From Linum tenue (Eukaryota > Streptophyta > Magnoliopsida > Malpighiales > Linaceae), in contig CAMGYJ010000002.1 in NCBI GenBank assembly GCA_946122785.1, positions 36,708,495 through 36,772,494 of the forward strand: a DNA stretch of 64,000 nucleotides, in the 5' to 3' direction. The notes under the pieces are model-generated. The model saw nothing but the letters and a program-made list of their open reading frames with translations. It searched no databases and was not told the DNA's origin. Below, in pieces: positions 25,370-35,104 of the stretch; within the stretch, counting starts at the first letter, position 1; each line of letters begins with the position of its first letter. Both the position numbers and the translations under genes were made by a program.

Positions 25370-27278
25370 ATGATAATGAATGAAGAATCTAAGTCCAAGG
25401 TACAAAGATACAAACTTTCACACTCTCATCCCATTACCAAGGAATCTTTTTTCCGCCTTGAAGCGAATTTCGTGACGAAACGATTTGAGATTTTTAGCTG
25501 TTAATTGATTTTGCTCAGGAAGCCATGGAAGCAAGCAAGGTGGAAATTAACTCATCATCACCTTCAGCTTCTCGCCCAGATTCCCCCACAGTCCAAACTC
25601 GCAGCAGACCTACCAGCATGGTTATCAAGGCAATCCATTGCTCCCACCTCCTGCCTTCTTTCTTCAATTGTTTAATTTGCATACATTTGTCCATCTAAAT
25701 TTGAACTTCTTTATGTGATAAAATGGAATAGATAGACTGACATTTTCATTCATACTTTTTCACTGCTTTATTATTTGGGACTACTGGAATAAATTGAATT
25801 TGAAATCCAAGGTTCTACCTCTTGATCATTATTTTCATCATTAAGTCAAATTGTCCTATCTTATATAATAAAAAAACATGGGCTAGTTTCATTTTTTTCT
25901 CCCGTCTATCACTAGTTGAATTTCTAGTAATTCTATGAAAACATGAAGCTCGAAGTTCCAATTTCTAGTGAGTTTCACCACTATTTCATCGTTAAGCCGA
26001 TGTCTGATAATATTATTTGCATAATTTGAACACAAATTTGAAACTTTCTTATCAATTATACTCAAGAATCAAATATACCGACATTTCAATACTTGTTTTT
26101 CCCTCCACTTTTTCACTATTACTTTCCTTAGTTTGATTTACTTACGAATTGGTAGAATACAAATGTTATAATATTCTTTCCTTTCATGTTTCACCGTTAC
26201 TTCGGCATCAAGTCAAACTCGAGCTGTAAATTCCATACTATTTAGCTAACCTTTCAGGCTTTCACTATTATGCTTGGCTGCTTTGTGATCAAATCAGTCT
26301 CTTGTAACTTTACCAAACTCTCATAGGCCATATCCTTCCGAGTGGCCACTTTCTTTACTAATTAACACCGTGACAAATTTCATGAACGCAGAAGGCGCAT
26401 TCAATAATCCCAGCCCATCTGGTCGCGGAAGCCATATCAACTCTCCGGGGACTCGATCTCCGGTGGTTGGGACCCATAACTCCAACCGAAATGGAATACG
26501 TCAAACAATACGTATTTGTCAAATATCCTCAATGTTGCAATGGAATCCTCAATGAAACCAAAGCAATCGATCTCGCCATTGACGACTCCGAAGAATCCTT
26601 CGAACCCAACACCAAAATTTCCCCCAAAATCTCTTCTACGTCGTCGTTTAGTCGGAGCTTCTCCGATATGGACCGTACCCACCTAGAATCGTCCCGCCTT
26701 CTCAACATCATAGCCATGAAATCCTCATTCAAGGGCAACTTCATGTCGATCCCAGAAATCCAAGCTTCGAATTGAGCCCTGAAGCACTGCGGGGTGAACG
26801 AAAATGACTATCTGGTCGTCTTCGTGTCGAGCCAGAGAGATGCTTTGGCGATGGTCGGCGAGAGCTACCCATTTTTCAGAGGGAATTATTACATGACAAT
26901 CATTGAAGAAAAACACGACAGAATCCGCGAATTTGCGGGTAAAAAACAGGCAAAAGTGGTTCCAATGTCGGAGAGTTGGTTAGATTTGAGAATCAAAGGT
27001 TCTCAGCTGAGCCAGTACTTCCGGCGGAAGTGTAAGCATACTCCGAAGGGGCTTTTTGCGTACCCGGCGGCGGTGGATGGGATTAGGTACTCGATGCATT
27101 GGATCTCAGAAGCTCATCGGAACTCGTGGCATGTTTTCAGAGGGTGGCATTGGCAATGCATCGACCGGATTTTTTAGTGTGTGGATTGGAGAATGGCGGC
27201 GGTCAGAGGAACGGGCAGAAGGTCATTTGTTTGTTGGTGAGGAAGAACTCGTTTGATACTCCTCCGGATGTCGGGTGA
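25370..27278 (+). pseudogene. PLP-fold, Mo-cofactor-sulfurase-like protein, broken
   Basis: Predicted exons are 25370-25399, 25519-25629 and 26392-27278. The second intron would use a GC donor (AAG|GCAATC). Exon 3 opens with KAHSIIPAHLVAEAISTLRG and PITPTEMEYVKQYVFVKYPQ, then a serine-rich linker and NIIAMKSSFKGNFMSIPEIQ. It then has GESYPFFRGNYYMTIIEEKH, SWLDLRIKGSQLSQYFRRKC, KGLFAYPAA and GIRYSMHWISEAHRNSWHV. This resembles plant proteins annotated as molybdenum-cofactor-sulfurase-like or aminotransferase class V fold, judged from recalled family motifs. Two lesions are visible. TGA at 26773-26775 falls where arginine is expected, as from CGA to TGA. A deletion with frameshift lies near 27140-27155, after which HRPDFLVCGLENG and ICLLVRKNSFDT resume in another frame. 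It is a pseudogene unless these are assembly errors. Confidence 0.65.
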
Positions 27279-27749
27279 GGATGGTTTTTGTTAATAAATA
27301 AAGATAGGGGTTCTGAGTTCTCTTGGGTCTCTCTCTCTTTTCTCTTATGGGAGTTGGGACTTGTGAGATTGAAGGGAGATGATTTTATTTTGGGGAATGG
27401 GGAATGTGAATTCATGAAGGGGTTGTTCTAATTGGATTATTTGGTCCGTAGTTGATTGCTACCCAAAATTATCTGAAACTATAGTTGTGTTGTTGATGAA
27501 GACTTTTTTTTTGTGGTTAAAGTTCTTGATGAATATTGAAGAGAATCGATAAATTCTCCATCAAAATTAAAGGGAAATCATATATCACCGAATTGTGAAA
27601 TTATTTGATTAATGATGAAACACGCTTTTCTGTAGTTGTTGGTTTGAATGTATCAAATCTATTTTTTGACCAAGTGAACTGCTTCATAAAAATGAAGTTT
27701 TATGATGGTTGGGTTAAGATACAAATGCATTTGTTTTGTAGTTCTACAA
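27279..27749. other. Intergenic, former 3' flank
   Basis: No gene recognised. Probably the 3' flank of the broken PLP-fold gene. Confidence 0.4.
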
Positions 27750-28599
27750 AAATCTTTATAGATGGCTGAGAATGAGAGAGAAGAGATACATTGGTCATTT
27801 TTGTAGGGATAAAGAGGGAAAGTAGGAGATACATGAGAGGGTTGATCGGATTTTGCTGCCCGCTGCCTGGATTTTGGGAGTGATGTGCGTGGATTCTATA
27901 ACATGGTTAAAGTACTTTTCAAATTTCTGAATAAAATTCGACAGAACATAGCTCATTCGTTTTATGTCGGATTTCAAAAAAAAATTGCATAGGAATATCA
28001 TATTTTTTGTGCTCTACAAGATCATATTCATTTTGACACTATTTGGGGGGAAATTAGGTCATGATATTACTATCATATCACGATATTATCACTGACTGTG
28101 ATATGATGGTCGCATGATGTTGGTATGAAGTTATATGTTGTTGGTATGAGATCTTATGTTTGACAAAGTAATTTGATGACATCATATCAATGTCATATAA
28201 TGATATTATAACTATTTTACAATGATAATATCATGATATGATGTTGGTATGAGGCTTATGCTTGAAAAAACATAACAAAATAAATATCACTATTTAGATC
28301 TTAATGTTGATATGATATTCATATCACCGTCATGATATGTCACTGATATGGTGTTGGTATGAGGTATATGTTTGACAAAACACAACAAAATGATGTCATT
28401 GTATAAATTTTAATTAATGATAATGATATGTCATTGACATTATGTTGGTATGAGGTCTTATGTTTGACAAAATAATTTGATGACATCCTATCACTATCAT
28501 ATCATGATATTATCACTCAACGATAATGATAATATCATGATATGACATTGAATGATGTTAGTATGAAGTCTTATGCTTGATAAAACATAGCAAAATGTA

Positions 28600-29226
28600 T
28601 ATGGTTTGTGGTCCAGATCAAGAAGCTGAAGTATAGACCAGAGACCATACCAAATACTACACGGACCAGAACGCGACTGTGTTGTCTGATCTGGTATGGT
28701 CTTGACCATGCACACCACATTGACTAGAAAATGAATAGTTTTTTTAATCAAGCACAAGAAAAAATCGAACTCACCGAGAAAAAAAATATTTTTCATTAAA
28801 ATATAAATTCTAACTAACATGCATAATTTTGGCACCATAAATTCAAGTAAATAACATGAATACAAAGTCAAAACAACCCAATGTTAACAAAATATTGTAT
28901 TAAGACACGATTGTCTATAATCTGTGATGAAGTATGGTTTATGAATGAATGAGAGGATGGAATTCACAAAATTAGCATTGAGACTTGGGTGTCGTTGAGG
29001 AGTTGGGAGAGTGGTCGAGTGAGCTGCTGACAGGAATTGGAAAGTAGCATGGTCGGTTTGGTCTGGTAAACCGTGGTCTAGACCATACCAGACCAAGAAA
29101 TCAATCCATCCTATTATCCAAACCATTGACCAAACCAGACCATTTTTAACGGTCTACGGTCCGAACCTAATTGTGGGTTTGATTTGGTCCGAAATTTTTC
29201 AAATGGTATGTTCTATTTCCCAACCC
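28600..29226. mobile_element. Possible hAT-like non-autonomous insertion
   Basis: This ~625-bp stretch interrupts the satellite-like repeats and has a different composition: many words such as GGTCTGGT, CCAGACCA and GGTATGGTC. The right end (read inward on the minus strand) starts TAGGGTTGGGAAATAGA, resembling hAT terminal repeats that begin TAGGG. The left end (TATATGGTTTGTGGTCC) matches it only loosely. No 8-bp duplication could be confirmed. Confidence 0.35.
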
Positions 29227-29284
29227 TATATGTAGAGAGGTAAGGAGGGAAAGTAAGAGATAAGCGAGAGGGCTTACCAAATTT

Positions 29285-29301
29285 GGGGGGGGGGGGGGGG
29301 G
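29285..29301 (+). repeat. Poly-G tract, 17 Gs
   Basis: An uninterrupted run of 17 G residues (29285-29301) inside AT-rich repeat sequence. Such tracts are prone to length error in sequencing and can form G-quadruplex or triplex structures. Confidence 0.95.
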
Positions 29302-29995
29302 CAGCTGACCAGATCTTGGGGTTGGTCTGGTTTCCCAGACGACTGTTAAGCCATTTTTTAATCTTCTGCTAAAATTTGACAGATCTTTGCTCATTCGTTT
29401 TACGTCAGATTTAAAAAAAATTGCATAGAAAAATCATGTTTTAGTATGTTCTACAAGATAATATCATGATATGACACTGATATAATGTTAGTATGCAGTC
29501 TTATGTTTGAAAAAACTCAACAAAATGTAAATCAATGGGTAGATCATGATTATGCGAGCTTTCTATATAATTTTTTAATCCTTAGTGAAAATGAAGAAGA
29601 TGGGTCACCATAACACTGTCATATCATGATGATATGATACTGATAATAATACAAGTGACATGTGTTTTGAAGAGTTAATTTTTTTTCTTTGCTCAAAATA
29701 TAACAAAATTGGTATCATTGTGTAGATCATAATTTGATGACATCATATCAGTGACATTGATATGATGTTGGTATGAGCTCTTATGTTTGACAAAACATAA
29801 CAAAATGTAGAGCATTCTATATATCATAATTAATATGTTCTTTGTAGAAAAACATTTAAAATTCTCATTAAAAATGAAGAAGATGGGTGATCATACCACA
29901 GTGACATCATGATGATATGATACTGAAAATACTATCATTGACACATATTTTGAAGAGTTACTTTTTTTAACTCAAAATATAACATAATGGATATT

Positions 29996-30381
29996 ATTGT
30001 GTAACACATAATTAATGCATTCTTTCTATGCAAATCTGCTTGAGCTAGAGGCAGATCTGGGCCAAGTAGGGATATTGCAATTGTGTTGCTTGTAGTATAG
30101 AGCAATAGTAGTGGTACTCCATTTCATTGTATTTGTTCATACTGTAGTATAGAGCAATTGTGTTGCTTGTAGATATTTGTTGACTCCCCCGCCCTCTAAG
30201 TGAGAGCGCTCGTTGTGTTGGAAGTTTGGAATAAATAAAGCATCTGAAGAACGAATATTTTTTTTAAAAAATTCGAGTATAATGAATGTTATAGGATCCA
30301 ATTAAGAGAAATTGGAGATTATAAAAAGTTTGTTCTCTCTCTTGTATTATCCGTGTTAGACTGTCATTGTAAAAAAAGAGC
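29996..30381. other. Intergenic with a short duplication
   Basis: The words TGTAGTATAGAGCAAT and TTGTGTTGCTTGTAG are each present twice (about 30083-30110 and 30140-30176), a small local duplication. No gene recognised. Confidence 0.5.
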
Positions 30382-30675
30382 ATGGGGTACAGAATTATCA
30401 GTCCATCCTTAGGTAATCAATTTGTGGAGCGGGAGCGAGAACGGGAGCGCGAAAGCGTCAATTTTCGAAGAATTCAATATTTAGAGCGTGACGAAAACGC
30501 TATTGTTATATTAATTTTAATTATTTTACAACTTAGCTACTATATTGTATATAATAAAATTATCAATAATGAGACCGATCAAAAGGGATCAACATATTTG
30601 GATTTATTATATAAAAAATACACAAATTTTGCATTCAAATTTTGGGGCTTGACCTTTACTAAAAAACAAAAGTAG
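30382..30675 (+). CDS. Hypothetical 97-residue protein, unrecognised
   Basis: An open frame from ATG at 30382 to TAG at 30673-30675. It contains an E/R repeat near residues 16-25 (VERERERERES) encoded by alternating GAGCG/GAGAACG-type codons, then one strongly hydrophobic segment at about residues 41-58 (AIVILILIILQLSYYIVY), which could be a membrane anchor. A lysine-rich C-terminus follows. I recognise no family. A leader with TTGTATTATCC and a purine-rich AAAAAAAGAGC directly precedes the ATG. The frame lies among repeats and composition alone can generate such frames, so it may be fortuitous. Confidence 0.2.
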   Translation: MGYRIISPSLGNQFVERERERERESVNFRRIQYLERDENAIVILILIILQLSYYIVYNKIINNETDQKGSTYLDLLYKKYTNFAFKFWGLTFTKKQK

Positions 30676-30888
30676 AAATTTTTATGCTCACCTCATCATT
30701 CAATTCCAGCCCAGCCCAGACACGAGGAAGGATCATGTGACTAAGAAGGTGCTTAGTCACTTGACTAAACCCCTTCTAATTCTTAGATCTGAACACACTA
30801 ATCTGATGGTTAAAAAAATAAGAAGGGTTTTTTTATTACTGATAGAGGTATTTTGGGTATTATGGAAAAATTTGAAGTATACAAAGTA

Positions 30889-31350
30889 GGTTGTCAACCC
30901 GCGGGTTGACCCACGGGTCGACCCAATTTGACCCTGACCCGGTGAGAAAAACGGGCCGCACGCACCCGCCGGGCCGACCGTTATTAGGTACCGAGTTGGA
31001 GGTCAAATTTTGCATTTTTTTCTTTAGTTTGTGAAATGCGCCTATTTTCCAATTTTTTTTTCCCGCCTAACTCAATCTTTGGAATACTAAGTTGAACATT
31101 TGAATATTTATATTATATAAGTGTGTTTGAATTTTCACTATATGTTGGATCTAAGTACGATATGTTATTTTGGTGTAATATTATATGTTATAACTCATAT
31201 GTTAGATAAGATTTGATATAATTTATGATGATAAGTGCAATATAATGACTCTTTCTATATTTCCGGGCCAAACCGGGCTAAAACGGTTGACCCATTAACC
31301 CTTGACCCACTAGCTCGACCGGGTCCGGGTCAACCCGCGGGTTGACAACC
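30889..31350. mobile_element. MITE with GGTTGTCAACCCGCGGG ends, copy A
   Basis: A 462-bp element with terminal inverted repeats. The left end begins GGTTGTCAACCCGCGGGTTG and the right end is its complement (CCGCGGGTTGACAACC). Subterminal sequence is rich in GGGTCGACCC, GACCCGG and TTAACCC, around an AT-rich centre. It has no coding capacity. Flanking GTA and TTA trinucleotides hint at a TTA/TAA-type target site. A second copy of the same length and in opposite orientation is at 51711-52172, which defines the family within this window. Confidence 0.88.
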
Positions 31351-31960
31351 TTACAAATCGAACTTACAAACAGTATAAATAATACAAATATACAAACATT
31401 ACAAACTAAAATGATAAAACATACAAACAAATTTACAAACAATATAAACTAGACCGACAAACAATACAAGCCATACAAAATGAAAAAACAATCGGGTTAA
31501 CTTTGGAGGCTCCATCCCTATATAGAGGGGTTTCGTCCCAAAGCCAACCCGATTGTTTTTTAGCCATACAAACATGGGGGACAAAAATGACAAACTGCAC
31601 CGACAAAACGTACAAAATAGAAAAACATCCAGGTTGACTTTGGAGGCTCTATCTCAATATAGAGGAGTTCTATCCAAAAGTCAACCAGGTTGTTTTATAG
31701 ACATAAGAAAAACATTACAAACATGGCTGATGAAAATGACACATGGTGGACAAAAATGACAAAGCTTACAAACATTACAAAAGAAACCGACAAACATTAC
31801 AAAAATAACAAAGCTTACAAACATAACAAAATAAAACAACAAATATTACAAAGCATTCTAACAGTACAAAATAAAATTTATTACAAAACAAATTCGTAAA
31901 TTTGTATTACAATTCAATAAATATAATACAAATCATAACATCAAATATACAAACTAGACT
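31351..31960. repeat. ACAAACATTACAAA-rich repeats with two tandem hairpins
   Basis: Low-complexity sequence of repeated (A)TACAAACATTACAAAC-type words continues beyond the MITE cluster at 34440-34580, showing that the cluster was inserted into it. Inside are two tandem hairpin units about 130 bp apart. One at 31485-31560 has arms CAATCGGGTTAACTTTGG and CCAACCCGATTG around TATATAGAGG. The second at 31625-31700 has arms CAGGTTGACTTTGGA and AAGTCAACCAGGTTG. Neither encodes a protein. Confidence 0.75.
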
Positions 31961-31981
31961 AATATATATATATATATATAT

Positions 31982-32386
31982 GGGGAGTTCTACGGTACCC
32001 AGGGTGAAATCCAGGGTACCGCATACCTTGAGTAAGAAAACGCTATCCAGAACTTGAATTGACTAATCTTTCGGACATGATACTATACTCTAACCCTTAG
32101 AGATCAACATCTAGGCCTTAATTCTCTAAATCTTATACCCCAAGATCAATTTAATTAGAAACAATAATCGACGGTTATGATTCGTCCAAATATAAGCAAA
32201 AAAATCAATGCACCATCTTAAGGTTTATAGTTTATGATTTAGATAATTAGGACCTAGGGTTCACTCATTAAGGGTTAGGGTATAGTATCATGCCCAAAAA
32301 TCCTGTTAATTCGAGGTCTAGATAGCGTTTTCGTACTTAAGGTATGCAGTACCCCGGATTTCACCCGGGGTACCGTAGAAGGCACC
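31982..32386. mobile_element. MITE family 1, copy a
   Basis: A 405-bp element with about 65-bp terminal inverted repeats. The left end begins with GGGGAGTTCTACGGTACCC, and the right end read inward begins TGGTGCCTTCTACGGTACCC. Both continue GGTGAAATCC(A/G)GGGTAC and (C)GCATACCTT(G/A)AGTA. TA repeats lie on both sides. The interior carries the motif TATACTCTAACCCTTAGAG and its mirror near the other end. Confidence 0.9.
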
Positions 32387-32400
32387 ATATATATATATAT

Positions 32401-33097
32401 GGTTCAGGCTAGCGTACGCCCGGGCGTACCTTAGTCTACCGTACGCCCGTTGAGTTTTGCTATTTAGACAATGAATTAACCGGATTTTTGGGCATGATAC
32501 TATACCCTAACCTCTAATGGATAAACCCCAGTCCCTAATTTTCTAACCCAACTCATGAGATTCATTTAATCTTAAAAAGTAAATCAACAATAATTTCGAC
32601 AAATCAAGACCGTTGATTTTCATTTCAAGATTAAATGAATATTATGCTTTGGATTAGTGAATTAGGGACTGGGTTTTATCCATTAGAGGTTAGGGCATAG
32701 TATCATGCCAAAAACTCCGGTTAATTCATTGTCTAAATAGCAAAACTCAACGGGCGTACGGTAGACAATGAATTAACCGGAGTTTTTGGCATGATACTAT
32801 GCCCTAACCTCTAATGGATAAAACCCAGTCCCTAATTCACTAATCCAAAGCATAATATTCATTTAATCTTGAAATGAAAATCAACGGTCTTGATTTGTCG
32901 AAATTATTGTTGATTTACTTTTTAAGATTAAATGAATCTCATGAGTTGGGTTAGAAAATTAGGGACTGGGGTTTATCCATTAGAGGTTAGGGTATAGTAT
33001 CATGCCCAAAACTCCGGTTAATTCATGATCTAAATAGAAAAACTCAAACGGGCGTACGGTAGTCTAACGTACGCCCGGGCGTACGCTAGTCTGAACC
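32401..33097. mobile_element. MITE family 2, 697-bp near-perfect palindrome
   Basis: The ends are GGTTCAGGCTAGCGTACGCC and its complement (ACGCTAGTCTGAACC). The whole element folds on itself. The sequence from about 32437 to 32735 reappears in reverse complement to about 33060, with the centre of symmetry near 32750 (ATTCATTGTCT ... AGACAATGAAT). It looks like two copies of a ~320-bp MITE joined tail to tail. It includes GATACTATACCCTAACCTCT as the shared core. No coding capacity. Confidence 0.9.
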
Positions 33098-33107
33098 ATA
33101 TATATAT

Positions 33108-33499
33108 GGTGCCTTCTATGGTACCCCGGGTGAAATCCGGGGTACCACATACCTTGAGTATGGAAATAGTATCTAGACCTCGAATTAGCAGGATTTTTGG
33201 GTATGATACTATACCCTAACCCTTAATGAGTGAACCCTAGGTCCTAATTATCTAAATCATAATCTATAAACCCTAAGATGGTGCATTCCTTTTTGTGTCT
33301 ATATTTGGACGAATCATAACCGTCGATTATTGTTTCTAATTAAATTGATCTTGGAGTACAAGATTGGGAGAATTAAGACCTAGATTTTGATCTTTAAGGG
33401 TTAGATTATAGTATCATGTCCGAAAGATCGACCAATTCAAGGTCTAGATAGTGTTTTCATACTCAAGGTATGCGGTACCCCGGATTTTACCCAGGGTAT
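33108..33499. mobile_element. MITE family 1, copy b (right end truncated)
   Basis: Begins GGTGCCTTCTATGGTACCCC and carries the same interior as copies a and c (ACCTTGAGTATGGAAA, CCCTAACCCTTAATGAGTG, AACCGTCGATTATTGTTTC). The right terminal repeat stops at CCCAGGGTA and runs directly into (TA)n, so the last ~18 bp are missing. It is closer to copy c than to copy a. Confidence 0.88.
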
Positions 33500-33638
33500 A
33501 TATATATATATGGATACGACTCGTATGCTCCAGACGCATAGCACGCTCCATGTCTTTCCACCGTTGATCTAATCTAATGGCTATTATTATTTATAATTAA
33601 CTAATTTCTTATCAATAATTTCAATTACTAATTACACC

Positions 33639-33682
<44 letters not shown>

Positions 33683-33685
<3 letters not shown>

Positions 33686-34084
33686 GAGTTCTATGGTACC
33701 CTGGGTAAAATCCGGGGTACCGCATACCTTGAGTATGGAAACGGTATCTAGACCTCGAATTAGCAGGATTTTTGGGTCTGATACTATACCCTAACCCTTA
33801 ATGAGTGAACCCTAGGTCCTAATTATCTAAATCATAATCTATAAATCCTAATTTGGTGCATTCCTTTTTGTTCCTATATTTGGACGAATCATAACCGTCG
33901 ATTATTGTTTCTAATTAAATTGATCTTGGAGTATAAGATTGGGAGAACTAAGACCTAGATATTGATCTTTAGGGTTAGAGTATAGTATCATGTCCGAAAG
34001 ATCGGTCAATTCAAGGTCTAGATAGTGTTTTCATACTCAATGTATGCGGTACCCCGGATTTTACCCAGAGTACCGTAGAACTCC

Positions 34085-34086
<2 letters not shown>
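33683..34086. mobile_element. MITE family 1, copy c
   Basis: A 404-bp element with ends GGCGAGTTCTATGGTACCCT and, read inward from the right, TGGGGAGTTCTACGGTACTC. It is flanked by (TA)n on both sides (about 40 bp on the left). The interior is almost identical to copy b, so b and c are the youngest pair or derive from a local duplication. Confidence 0.9.
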
Positions 34087-34120
<34 letters not shown>

Positions 34121-34122
<2 letters not shown>

Positions 34123-34397
34123 GTCAGACTGGTGTACGTCAGGCGTATACTATACGTCAGGTACTACTAGTGAGATATCTCTATCTAGACCATGAATTAA
34201 ATCGAGTTTGGGGTATTGATACTATACCCTAACCTCTAATGGATAAACCCCAGGCACCGATTTTCTAAACCCCAACCCGAAGTTTGATTTAATGAAAAAC
34301 AAAAATTGACCGTTGAGATCGGTCGGAGCTTATCTGACTACATCTAACGGCTAGATCACCTGACGTATAGTATACGCCTGACGTACACCAGTCACCA

Positions 34398-34400
<3 letters not shown>
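34121..34400. mobile_element. MITE family 2-like, 280 bp
   Basis: Terminal repeats run GGTGTACGTCAGGCGTATAC and its complement around 34370-34395. The interior has GATACTATACCCTAACCTCT and AATGGATAAACCCCAGGCA, shared with the palindromic element at 32401-33097 although the termini differ. It is flanked by (TA)n on both sides. Confidence 0.85.
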
Positions 34401-34440
<40 letters not shown>

Positions 34441-34443
<3 letters not shown>

Positions 34444-35104
34444 AATATAAACATTACAAAGGCAATAGACAAAAATAATAAACTCGAATGATAAACGATA
34501 TAAACCGAATTGATATAAATATTACAAACGTGACCTATGAATATTACAAAATAGGTTGACAAACATTACGAATCTAGCACTGCCACCGAAAAATTACCCT
34601 CTGTGGTCGCTAGTATCTGGAAAGCCTCCTCCGCCTTCACCGAAAAAATCCCATTGAAAACTGCTCTCTCTCTCTCTCTCAATTACCCATTACCAAAATA
34701 TTCCCACGGCCAAAACGTCCCATGTCCACCACCCACAGAATTTCCAGAAAAGATCCAGCAGGCAGGTCGACGGGGAATAGTATCTTTTTTTGTACTTTAA
34801 TTTTAAATAAATAAACTGTAATTACTACATTGCCCTTCTTTAAATTGGATTAATTGGAGTCCTTGGATTTTAATGAGATTGAAGGGTTGAGATTCACTCA
34901 GTCATGTGACTAAAGAACCCCCTAGTCACCTGATCTTATCCCACCCAGACACCAATCAAATCCTCCCTAAGAGGACAACATATTCCAAAATAATTCACCT
35001 TCCTTCTACTTTCCTCTCACACCAGCAAAGCAAAGTGAGAAAATGGTGACATCGCTAGACCCTAAATCAAAACACTCCAAAACCTTCGCCCTGCTAGTAA
35101 TCGA
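34441..35104. other. Intergenic; possible host 5' exon before the Gypsy LTR
   Basis: The first 140 bp resume the ACAAACATTAC repeat. A short frame beginning ATG at 35043 (MVTSLDPKSKHSKTFALLVI) is preceded by a pyrimidine-rich leader and runs straight into the Gypsy LTR at 35105. It may be the first exon of a gene interrupted by the retroelement. I found no continuation after the element, so this is only a possibility. Confidence 0.25.

Larger units (their letters stand above)
27750..29995. repeat. Degenerate satellite-like repeats (ATATCATGATAT / TTGGTATGAG)
   Basis: A degenerate unit built from TATCATGATATTATCAC and GATGTTGGTATGAGGTCTTA plus TGTTTGACAAAACA(T)AACAAAATG recurs at least ten times: about 28080-28600, 29450-29530, 29620-29830 and 29880-29990. 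A larger duplication is superimposed. The segment 27780-28050 (GGGAAAGTAGGAGATAC, then TTGACAGA-like and CTCATTCGTTTTATGTCGGA) has a diverged direct copy at 29235-29465 (CTCATTCGTTTTACGTCAGA). The block is interrupted at about 28600-29226. There is no protein-coding potential. It may be an old satellite or the AT-rich interior of a non-autonomous element. Confidence 0.75.
31961..34440. repeat. Cluster of MITEs inserted in (TA)n microsatellites
   Basis: Five TIR elements stand side by side, separated by (TA)n tracts at about 31960-31981, 32387-32400, 33098-33107, 33498-33511, 33642-33682, 34087-34120 and 34401-34439. Two terminal-repeat families are present but share an internal core (see the individual entries). 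A further fragment (33512-33641, GGATACGACTCGTATGCTCC at its start) has no partner end. The TA flanks suggest that each element targets TA repeats, as reported for the rice Micron-type MITEs. Confidence 0.82.
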
